From JAAUUE01 sp943370025 (GTDB lineage: Bacteria > Cyanobacteriota > Cyanobacteriia > Cyanobacteriales > JAAUUE01), in assembly GCA_943370025.1 (NCBI GenBank), contig CALRPI020000023.1:6629-70628 (forward strand): a stretch of DNA of 64,000 nucleotides. The letters run 5' to 3'. The position numbers and the translations under genes were made by a program. Shown in pieces: positions 50,604 through 58,433 of this stretch. Every line of letters begins with the position of its first letter. Positions within the stretch are counted from its first letter, which is position 1. The notes beneath the pieces were generated by a model. That model ran no database searches and had not been told where the DNA came from. It saw only the letters and a list, made by a program, of their open reading frames with translations.

Positions 50604-51644
50604 TTATGAGGCGAGAAACTTAGCTAACTGTTCTAACTTTGTCCACCCCGCCCCACTCGTAAGAATTTCTCTAGCTAGAGCTAATCCAGCAGCATAATCT
50701 GAGACTTGATCCCCCACGACTAGGGCTAGGGCGGCGTTTAGTGCCACGACGTCCTGTTGTGCTTGGGTGGATTTACCTTGGAGGACTGCTTGCAGAATAC
50801 CGTGGTTATCCGCCACCTCTCCACCCCGTAAAGCTTCTAGGGGAGCTGGGTTAATACCTAGTTCTTGGGGGTTGATGGTGGTGAGGCTAACCTGCCCTTG
50901 GGAGAGGACGGCAAGATCCGTGAGGTTGGCTAGTCCAGCCTCATCCATGCCCTCGCGACTGTGGAGGACGATCGCCCGCTCACTCCCTAGGGTATTCAAG
51001 GCAGTGGCGATCGTCCCCAATAATTTGGCATCAAACACCCCCATCACTTGTCCAGTGGGACGCAGGGGATTCACCAACGGACCCAAAAGATTAAACACTG
51101 TCCGCACCTTCAGAGTCCGCCGCAGGGGAGCCACGGCTTTCATGGCGGGATGCCAGCCGGGAGCAAAGAGGAAAGTAATCCCTACTTCTGTCAAGGCTGC
51201 CCGGACTTTTTCTGGGGGCGCAGATAAACTAATGCCCACTGCTTCTAGAACATCGGCGGAACCAACTTTGCTCGATGCCGATCGATTGCCATGTTTTGCC
51301 ACCTTGACCCCGGCGGCGGCGGCGACAAATGCCACGGCGGTGGAAATATTAAACGTTGAAGTGCCATCACCACCAGTACCACAGGTATCGATCAGGTGGG
51401 GTAAATTGGCGGGGCTGACACTCTGGGCATTGGTTAACAAAGCTTGTCCCATGCCTGCCAACTCTGGAGCCGAAACTCCCTTAGCTTGTAGGGCGGCGAG
51501 AATTGCCCCCGATAGAACCGGGGGAATTTCTTCCCGCAGCCAGCCCCCCATCAAATCTTCGGCTTGTTTGATATCTAGGGATTGTTGGTCTAATAATTGC
51601 TGGAGAATCGTGCTAGCCCACGCTGCTGTTTCTTGGTTATCCAT
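50604..51644 (-). CDS. trpD: Anthranilate phosphoribosyltransferase
   Basis: 346 residues. It joins anthranilate to PRPP in tryptophan synthesis. GTGGDGTSTFNISTA is the PRPP-binding loop, GNRSASSKVGSADVLEAVG the anthranilate site and LLGPLVNPLRPTGQVMGV a conserved core segment. No other trp gene is nearby, as is usual in cyanobacteria. The start ATG at 51644 looks right. Confidence 0.95.
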   Translation of the reverse strand: MDNQETAAWASTILQQLLDQQSLDIKQAEDLMGGWLREEIPPVLSGAILAALQAKGVSAPELAGMGQALLTNAQSVSPANLPHLIDTCGTGGDGTSTFNISTAVAFVAAAAGVKVAKHGNRSASSKVGSADVLEAVGISLSAPPEKVRAALTEVGITFLFAPGWHPAMKAVAPLRRTLKVRTVFNLLGPLVNPLRPTGQVMGVFDAKLLGTIATALNTLGSERAIVLHSREGMDEAGLANLTDLAVLSQGQVSLTTINPQELGINPAPLEALRGGEVADNHGILQAVLQGKSTQAQQDVVALNAALALVVGDQVSDYAAGLALAREILTSGAGWTKLEQLAKFLAS

Positions 51645-51990
51645 ACTTAGCTATATCTAATGATCATGTTTAATTTGGGTAGCCCCAGAATTTGGAGGGT
51701 GGGCAATGTCCACCTAATGAGCATCTTATAAGTGGGGGGTGCGAAGCACCCCCCACTTATTCCCAAAAAAAGGAAACTGTGTTTCCTTAGAAGGAATCTG
51801 CTACAGGGAGTGGACAATGGGGATCAACTATTTCTGGAGCCATCAACCTCAAACACAAGAGATCAACACCATCTAAAATAGGTGGGTTCAATAGGTGGGC
51901 AATGCCCACCCTACAGAAGAGAATCTAATGTATTGTGTCTAATTTAGGGTCTAGTGAATGTCCACCGCAGCGCGGTGGACATTCACCACC
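51645..51990. other. Intergenic stretch with several strong hairpins
   Basis: Hairpins at about 51738-51760 (agtggggggtgcgaagcaccccccact) and 51955-51986 (tgaatgtccaccgcagcgcggtggacattca), plus two ggtgggcaatgcccacc-type dyads. The last may terminate the ABC exporter transcript. taatgtattgtgtctaattt near 51928 resembles the exporter 3' end (taatgtgttatgtctaattt). No gene is seen. Confidence 0.5.
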
Positions 51991-53856
51991 CTAATGTGTT
52001 ATGTCTAATTTTGGGACTAATTTGGGGTCTAGGGTTTGGTCTAGGGTTTGTAATTTGTACAAACTAGCATACAACCCATCCTGCTCTAAGAGGGTTTCAT
52101 GACTGCCAGATTCTACTAGCTGACCACGCTTAATCACGAAAATTTTATCCACATTTCTAATGGTAGAGAGACGGTGGGCGATGATGATGGCGGTGCGATC
52201 GACCAAGAGGCGATCGAGGGCATCTTGCACCAGTGCTTCTGTACCCACATCGAGACTGGCGGTGGCTTCATCTAATACTAAAATCTGAGGATCCCGAATC
52301 GCAGCTCTAGCAAAGGCGAGTAACTGCTTCTGTCCTCCGGAAAGATTTGTTCCCCGCTCCCGCAGTTGGGTATCATAACCTTGGGGTAATTGTTGAATAA
52401 ATTCATGAACATTAGTAGCCTTTGCCGCCGCTTCTATTTCTGCTTGAGAATAGGTTTCTCCTAGGGTGATATTACTTTTCACATCCCCCGCAAACAGGAA
52501 ACCATCTTGCAAAATAATCCCTAAATAACGCCGCAATTCTACTTGGGGTAAATCCCGAATATCCACCCCATCAAGTAATATTCTGCCTTGGGTTGGTTCG
52601 TATAAACGACAGAGCAATCTAATGATGGAACTCTTCCCAGCTCCCGTCGGTCCCACAAGGGCAATCTTTTCTCCCGGTTTGATTGTGAAATCTAAATCTT
52701 GGAGCACATTTTCGCCATTTTTGTAAGCAAAATATACGTGTTCAAATTTAATTTCTCCCTTGGTGATGGGGAATTTATAATTACTAGGATAGGTGTGGCG
52801 ATCGCTAATCCCGATCGGCTCATTCATCAGGTTACTAATTCTCTCAACGGCAGTGAAACCAGCTTGGAGCATAGTGAATTTTTCCGCAAACCGCCGCAGG
52901 GGATCAAATAACCTTTGGGCATAGAGAATAAAAGCCGAAAGCACTCCAAAACTCAAGGCATCTTGGAGGATTAATACTCCCCCTAACCACAGCACTGCAC
53001 CGATCGCTACGAGGGCTATCCATTCTAGAGTTGCTGACACTGCTGAATCATAAAAAATAGTGGCATCAACTTCTTTAATATATTTTTTATTAGTAGTCCG
53101 AAATAGTTCCGCATTAAACTGCTCTCGACGAAATAGCTGAACAACATTAATTCCTAAAATATTTTCTTGTAAATTGGAATTAAGCACTGCCAATTCATCC
53201 CTAGCTTTGTAGTTAGCTTTGCGATATTCCTGTTGAAAATAAATAATTAAAACCGTAATTGGCACCAGCATTAATATCAACATTAAAGCTAATTGCCATT
53301 GCAACAGAAACATGGTGACTGCTACCACAATAATCGATAAAATATCCCCGATAATCCCGATCGCGCCGGTGGAAAATACATCACCTAAAGCTTCCACATC
53401 ACTTGTTAAACGAGTGATCAACCTGCCGACGGGAGTGCGATCGAAGAAGGTCATGGATAAATTGGTCACATGATCAAACAAATCTTCCCGAATATCCGCC
53501 GTCATTTTTTGTCCGACTTTCTGGACTAGGTAGCCTTGAACTGCCACAAGGGATAAACGAATCGCGATCGTGACTAGCAATAAGATTACTAAAACATTCA
53601 AGGCATCCGGGAGAGATTTCCCTTGCAGAAATTGCCAAATCTGATCCTCTTGGCGAATTAGAGAAATTGCCTCACCGATCAACAAGGGTTGCACTGCCCC
53701 AGAAATAGAGAGAGGAATCAAGAGAGCGATCGATGCCAAAAATATGCCCTGACTCCGCTTGGCGTAGGGGACTAGGCGCAAAAATAACCGCCAATCGTTT
53801 TCCGGCAGGGGGGATTTGGTTTCCAGATTTTCTGGATTTGCAGATGAATTTACCAT
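51991..53856 (-). CDS. ABC exporter (half-transporter, ATPase fused to permease)
   Basis: 621 residues. Residues about 25-330 hold six transmembrane helices (ABC type I exporter fold), then the ATPase with Walker A LVGPTGAGKSSIIRL, signature NLSGGQKQLLAFAR and Walker B QILVLDEATASLD. The architecture is MsbA/LmrA-like; lipids, peptides or drugs are possible cargo. It should act as a homodimer. The last 17 residues (QTLDQTLDPKLVPKLD) are a short local duplication. The gene ends just before a hairpin. Confidence 0.92.
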   Translation of the reverse strand: MVNSSANPENLETKSPLPENDWRLFLRLVPYAKRSQGIFLASIALLIPLSISGAVQPLLIGEAISLIRQEDQIWQFLQGKSLPDALNVLVILLLVTIAIRLSLVAVQGYLVQKVGQKMTADIREDLFDHVTNLSMTFFDRTPVGRLITRLTSDVEALGDVFSTGAIGIIGDILSIIVVAVTMFLLQWQLALMLILMLVPITVLIIYFQQEYRKANYKARDELAVLNSNLQENILGINVVQLFRREQFNAELFRTTNKKYIKEVDATIFYDSAVSATLEWIALVAIGAVLWLGGVLILQDALSFGVLSAFILYAQRLFDPLRRFAEKFTMLQAGFTAVERISNLMNEPIGISDRHTYPSNYKFPITKGEIKFEHVYFAYKNGENVLQDLDFTIKPGEKIALVGPTGAGKSSIIRLLCRLYEPTQGRILLDGVDIRDLPQVELRRYLGIILQDGFLFAGDVKSNITLGETYSQAEIEAAAKATNVHEFIQQLPQGYDTQLRERGTNLSGGQKQLLAFARAAIRDPQILVLDEATASLDVGTEALVQDALDRLLVDRTAIIIAHRLSTIRNVDKIFVIKRGQLVESGSHETLLEQDGLYASLYKLQTLDQTLDPKLVPKLDITH

Positions 53857-53881
53857 CTTTAAATTTTAACAGTTTCTCTAG

Positions 53882-54352
53882 TTAATCCCAAGCTCCAGCG
53901 TTGGTAATTCCGTACTCTGCCCTTAGTTCCTGTAGGGGGCGATCGATCACTGTTTGGGGATCAATATAGGCATTAATTTTCTTCTTGACAGTTAATCCCT
54001 GCTGCACGCCCCGCCAGTAATACTCACAAACCTGTAATGGTGGATAGTAGGTAATTCCAAAGGATTGCCCCCTAAGAGATTTCCAAAGTAATTCCAGAAA
54101 CACAACAAAACTTTGGGCATAATAATACCAAGGTCGCCGCCAAGTTAAGGCTGTTAAAAGAAAGCCAATTAGTTTTAATTCTTGATCTAAACTTGTACTA
54201 TATCCGGTAATGATATGCATGACATCATGACGTTGCAAATCACGCCAAGGTACACAAAAATTACCAACCCAGATATCTTCATTTTGGGTAAAAGTGGGGT
54301 TACTAACATAATATTTTTCTAATCCTTCCCGGAGAGTTATATTCTTATTCAT
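53882..54352 (-). CDS. Coq4-like protein
   Basis: 156 residues. DLQRHDVMHIITGYSTSLDQ followed by E gives HDxxH-x11-E, the metal motif of Coq4, the protein required for ubiquinone C1 decarboxylation and hydroxylation in other organisms. Cyanobacteria do not make ubiquinone, so a plastoquinone-related or different substrate is expected. Its 3' end is 25 bases past the ABC exporter's start, and its 5' end faces the KASIII-HDO fusion gene about 290 bases away; a shared pathway is plausible but not shown. Confidence 0.7.
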   Translation of the reverse strand: MNKNITLREGLEKYYVSNPTFTQNEDIWVGNFCVPWRDLQRHDVMHIITGYSTSLDQELKLIGFLLTALTWRRPWYYYAQSFVVFLELLWKSLRGQSFGITYYPPLQVCEYYWRGVQQGLTVKKKINAYIDPQTVIDRPLQELRAEYGITNAGAWD

Positions 54353-54645
54353 CGTTGATCTTATATTTAGTAGTTAGCTTAACCTACAGTCATGCATATC
54401 TAATCGGGTAAGCTCTACACCAGTTTGCAAACTGGCACACTTACCATGACTATCCTAGATCGGTCAGTTAGATTAAGTTTAGGTTTTATCGCTCTAGATG
54501 GCTTACCTCTTCTGCAAATATACAGTCTGAATTAGACAATTTATGAACTGGCACAAAAATGAGTTCGTTTATTAACTTCTAAGGCAATTAGTTTCTAGAG
54601 TAATTAGTGCGATATCACACTGCAATTCTTACCCAAAATCAAACT

Positions 54646-56574
54646 ATGCAACAAGTTTATATTAATGGCATTGGCAAATTTCTCCCCGGTGAGCCGATTA
54701 GTAATGATCGCATGGAAGATTACCTCGGAAAGATTAACGATCGCACCTCAAAAGCCAAACAACGCATCCTCAAAAGTAACGGGATTCAACAACGCTATTA
54801 TGCGATCGATGAACAGCAGAATACGAAATATCTGAATAGTCAAATGGCAGCTTTAGCGGTGCGGGATGTTTTAGCTCAGGCTAACTTTGATCCTGCCACT
54901 ATTGATCTGCTTGCCTGTGCCACAAGTTGGGGAGATTTATTGTTACCCGGATTCGCCAGTATGGTACATGGAGAATTACCAGAATTACCACCCCTAGAAA
55001 CTAGTTCTAACTATGGGGTTTGTTGTGCTGGGGTGACGGCTTTAAACTATGCCGCTTCTCAGGTGGAACTAGGCAAAAGAAGGAATGCGATCGCTGTTGC
55101 CTCTGAGTTTGCTTCTCGGCTTTTCAGAAGTAGTAAATTCGAGGTGGAAACTAATATCAAAGCGGGGAAACAATTGTCTTTTGATACAGAATTTCTCCGC
55201 TGGATGCTCTCCGATGGAGCCGGGGCTTTTTTGGTGCAAAATCATCCCAATGCCCAAGGGATTAGCCTAAAGGTAGAATGGATTGAATTAGTCTCCCATG
55301 CTAATGCCTATCCAGTATGTATGTATGCTGGTACTACCGATGAAAAAGCTGAGAAAAGTTGGTTAGATTATCCAGATTATATTACTGCTGCGGAATCAGG
55401 AGCGATGAATCTCCGGCAGAATATTCGCCTCTTGGATAATGTGATCAAATTAGGTGTGGAAGGTTGGTTAAAACTCGTTGATATTGGCAGAGTTAAACCG
55501 GAAGAAATTGATTGGTTGATCTGTCACTACTCTTCCCATTTTTTCCGGGGACAAATTGTGGAGTTATTAACCAAAGCTAACTGTATGATTCCGGAAGAGA
55601 AATGGTTCACTAATCTCTACACTAGGGGTAATACTGGTTGTGCTTCTATCTATTTAATGCTGGAAGAAATCTTTAATTCCGGCAAGCTGCAACCCGGACA
55701 AAAAATCTTCTGCTTTGTCCCGGAAAGTGGTAGGTTTACCACGGCTTATATGATGTTAACTGTAGTTGATAATTCCACTATGCACTCCCCTCAAACTTCC
55801 TTGTCTCAATCTGCTGCTGAACCTATTTTAGATGTGGTGAATCCTGACTCCCAAGAACACCAAAGTAATTCAGAATACACAGATACTGCAATAACTACCA
55901 ACTCAACTGATATATCCACTAATACTACTTCTGCTGACCTACTCAGGAGATTAGCTTTAGTCTGGTTAGAATTTGAGAGGAAATTGCAAAATGTGCCAAT
56001 TATTTATCGATTAAACCGCCAAGAATTTACCCTAGAAGATTATCAAGCCTTACTTAAGAATCTTCGCCCTCAAGTAGTGGAAGGAGCCAGATGGATTGCC
56101 CGTGCTGCCTCCAATATGGTTGATTTTCGGTTGCGATCGACCTTCATTGGTCATGCCCAAGATGAACACCGGGATTATCAAATGTTGGAGCGCAATTATG
56201 TAGCTGTGGGAGGTAATTTAGAGGATATAGTTAATGCCGAAAAAAATATCGGTTCAGAGGCTCTGTCTGCCTTTATTTTCCATCAAGCATCAAAGGAAAA
56301 TCCGGTAGATTTAGTCGGCAGTATGTTTATTATTGAAGGTTTGGGGAATAATCTGGCAGCGAAGTGGGCAGAGCAGATTAAATCTCACCTAGGTTTAACC
56401 ACTGAACAGGTTTCCTTCATGGCGTATCATGGGGCAAATGATGAGGCGCATATTGGCAAATTAAATGCTATCTTGAATGCAGAATGGATGACCCCAGAGA
56501 TCGCCGATCGCATTGTCCGCACAGCCCAAGTAACTGCCCGTTTATACCTAATGCAACTGGAGGAAATTAAATAG
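54646..56574 (+). CDS. Fused beta-ketoacyl synthase III and heme-oxygenase-like diiron domain
   Basis: 642 residues from ATG 54646; a GTG at 54607 is possible. Residues 1 to about 380 are a KASIII-like thiolase-fold enzyme with a full triad: C127 (GVCCAGV), H294 (LICHYSS) and N329 (RGNTGCAS). A Ser/Thr/Asn-rich linker of about 50 residues follows, then a helical domain (about 430-642) with HAQDEH and H595-x3-D599-x2-H602 (YHGANDEAH), the metal-ligand pattern of heme-oxygenase-like diiron oxidases such as CADD and UndA. KASIII would condense or release an acyl chain and the diiron domain oxidise it. The stop overlaps the next start codon by one base. Confidence 0.82.
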   Translation: MQQVYINGIGKFLPGEPISNDRMEDYLGKINDRTSKAKQRILKSNGIQQRYYAIDEQQNTKYLNSQMAALAVRDVLAQANFDPATIDLLACATSWGDLLLPGFASMVHGELPELPPLETSSNYGVCCAGVTALNYAASQVELGKRRNAIAVASEFASRLFRSSKFEVETNIKAGKQLSFDTEFLRWMLSDGAGAFLVQNHPNAQGISLKVEWIELVSHANAYPVCMYAGTTDEKAEKSWLDYPDYITAAESGAMNLRQNIRLLDNVIKLGVEGWLKLVDIGRVKPEEIDWLICHYSSHFFRGQIVELLTKANCMIPEEKWFTNLYTRGNTGCASIYLMLEEIFNSGKLQPGQKIFCFVPESGRFTTAYMMLTVVDNSTMHSPQTSLSQSAAEPILDVVNPDSQEHQSNSEYTDTAITTNSTDISTNTTSADLLRRLALVWLEFERKLQNVPIIYRLNRQEFTLEDYQALLKNLRPQVVEGARWIARAASNMVDFRLRSTFIGHAQDEHRDYQMLERNYVAVGGNLEDIVNAEKNIGSEALSAFIFHQASKENPVDLVGSMFIIEGLGNNLAAKWAEQIKSHLGLTTEQVSFMAYHGANDEAHIGKLNAILNAEWMTPEIADRIVRTAQVTARLYLMQLEEIK

Positions 56575-57527
56575 TGACTAGTACTTCCAAAAACTCCCCT
56601 CAAAATTCTCCTATAGCTGCGGATAGTTCTTCTCTTGAGTCTCTAAATAAACCCCAAGATTTGCATCAACTTCAGCCGCGCGATCGCGACAATCCAACCA
56701 TTTGGGATACTCTCTATCTAGACCGGGCAATTCCTGTGGATCCGTTATCAAAAACCTACATGATTCGGGATTTACAAAGTTGGACAAGAAACTTTTTATT
56801 GATCCCGATCAAGCTTGTAGCAAATATTTCCTTGGGGCTAATTATGACTCTGAAAAGATTACTCCCTTTTCAGTTTCATGCCTATGGTTTTATGCATCAA
56901 TCTGCGGCATTTTTCTTGAAGCATTTTGTGCGTCCAGAAGCTTGTTATCTGATTGTCCGCCACCTGAATATTGGGTCTAATATTATCAACTTCCTGATTG
57001 ACAATGGACCCGATCGCTCTATGCCTAGAGCTAGTTTATATCCTCAAAATGTCGATGATCTAGCTGACAATGCTTTTTGGGAGCATGATCTAATTCTCTA
57101 TAATTTTGTGATGGATTACCATGAGGCTCAGGCAGCAAATCCTCAGTGGTTAGAGGAGCTACAAGAGCGGGGCATTAGCTATGAGAGCATCCAGCCTCTA
57201 GATTTGGATATCAGAAATTTTCGGCGGGGATTTTGCAAAATATTGGATTTGGAATCTGCGATCGAACTTTTCAAGGTTTTCTATTCTCTTTGTCTCACCA
57301 GCGATGAATTTGCCAGAGCGGTGATTTCTCTACAATTTGATGAGAATTTTGCCCTTTATATCAGCAAAGTCACCGGAGATTACAACTGGAATCATATTGT
57401 CACCAACCGCCACCCGATGGCTCCCAATAGCCCCTTTGCTGCGGCTAGAGATCTCTTCATCCACGGCATGATCAACGAATATCTCTACCACTATTTAGAT
57501 CTGAAAAAACAAGCTCAATATTTATAG
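56574..57527 (+). CDS. Conserved protein coupled to the KASIII-HDO gene, function unknown
   Basis: 317 residues starting at a GTG that shares one base with the upstream stop codon (TAGTG), so translation is coupled. After a polar head of about 60 residues there is one long hydrophobic stretch (about 75-100) and several His/acid motifs: AYGFMHQSAAFFLKHF, FWEHDLILYNFVMDYHEAQ and a C-terminal MINEYLYHYLDL. The EHD and DYHEA clusters could bind metal. I do not recognise the family. A remnant of its C-terminus lies at 58341-58433. It probably acts with the fusion protein. Confidence 0.7.
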   Translation: MTSTSKNSPQNSPIAADSSSLESLNKPQDLHQLQPRDRDNPTIWDTLYLDRAIPVDPLSKTYMIRDLQSWTRNFLLIPIKLVANISLGLIMTLKRLLPFQFHAYGFMHQSAAFFLKHFVRPEACYLIVRHLNIGSNIINFLIDNGPDRSMPRASLYPQNVDDLADNAFWEHDLILYNFVMDYHEAQAANPQWLEELQERGISYESIQPLDLDIRNFRRGFCKILDLESAIELFKVFYSLCLTSDEFARAVISLQFDENFALYISKVTGDYNWNHIVTNRHPMAPNSPFAAARDLFIHGMINEYLYHYLDLKKQAQYL

Positions 57528-57535
57528 CGTCAAGA

Positions 57536-58150
57536 TTATAAATCTAATATTTGCTCCGCTACCAAGTTTAGTTCTGGAAAAGTGCAGGAGATGAGGCGAT
57601 CTTTCTCCCGATAAGTAGTCATTTGATAAGTGCCATTTTCATCTAATGAGAAAATAAAAACCGCAGGCACTTTGGGGTTACCTAAATAATCTCTACTGCC
57701 CAAGGCTAAATAATCCACAATCCAATACTCAGGAATACCCAAACGCTGATATTCATCTAGTTTATCAATATAATCATCTTCCCAATTCGTGGAGACAACT
57801 TCTACTACTAATTGTGGGGGTTCAACTAAAGCAGAGTGAGCAAAGGGATCAGATTGCCAGAGAGTTTTATTTACTACAGTTACGTCAGGGTGTCGCCCTT
57901 GTTCTCTCCCTTGTGAAGTTAATGTCCTGATCATGAATCTGCCAGATACTCTATAGTCGAGGGAGAGGCGATCGATCTCTTTATCAAACTGTTTGACTAG
58001 AAAATCTGCAATATCCTCATGCAGTCTTATCGGTAGTATTTTCACAATCTCTCCATTTACAAACTCATAGCGACCTTCTTCATCGGGAAGATTCTTGATG
58101 AATTGCTCGAAGGTAAGTATTTCCTGATGTTTGGCAGTAGTTAGGGTCAT
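57536..58150 (-). CDS. Uma2-family PD-(D/E)XK-like protein
   Basis: 204 residues. DEEGRYEFVNGEIV, PQLVVEVVSTNWEDDYIDKL and YQRLGIPEYWIVDYLA are the standard Uma2/DUF820 motifs, with the Glu and Lys of the nuclease-type core. It converges on the coupled unknown gene, eight bases from its stop, and separates it from the remnant of a duplicate. Uma2 genes are highly mobile in cyanobacteria; a role is not known. Confidence 0.88.
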   Translation of the reverse strand: MTLTTAKHQEILTFEQFIKNLPDEEGRYEFVNGEIVKILPIRLHEDIADFLVKQFDKEIDRLSLDYRVSGRFMIRTLTSQGREQGRHPDVTVVNKTLWQSDPFAHSALVEPPQLVVEVVSTNWEDDYIDKLDEYQRLGIPEYWIVDYLALGSRDYLGNPKVPAVFIFSLDENGTYQMTTYREKDRLISCTFPELNLVAEQILDL

Positions 58151-58340
58151 GGCTTTGCCTTGGGTATATCTTTAAGCTATCTAGCTACCATTTTAATATA
58201 TTGTCTAACAACCGAACCTGTCATAGAAAAAGTTAGGGTTCTTTGATCGATCGCTTCCATCCAAAATTTATTTCTCAGGGAAGATATAGCCTATTGGTTC
58301 TGCTTAGTCAGCGATACTTTGGAGAATCAATCTTTCCTGT

Positions 58341-58433
58341 AGGGATTTATTTAACCAGGACATGATCAACGAATGTCTCTACCATTATTTAGAGTTACAA
58401 AAACAATCTCGACCGACCCAACTTAACTTTTAA
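58341..58433 (+). pseudogene. C-terminal remnant of a duplicated copy of the 56574-57527 gene
   Basis: One frame reads RDLFNQDMINECLYHYLELQ and KQSRPTQLNF to a TAA. The intact gene ends RDLFIHGMINEYLYHYLDLK and KQAQYL. Identity is high over about 20 residues, and nothing similar is seen upstream of it. It overlaps the last codon of the CHAT gene on the other strand. Confidence 0.75.
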
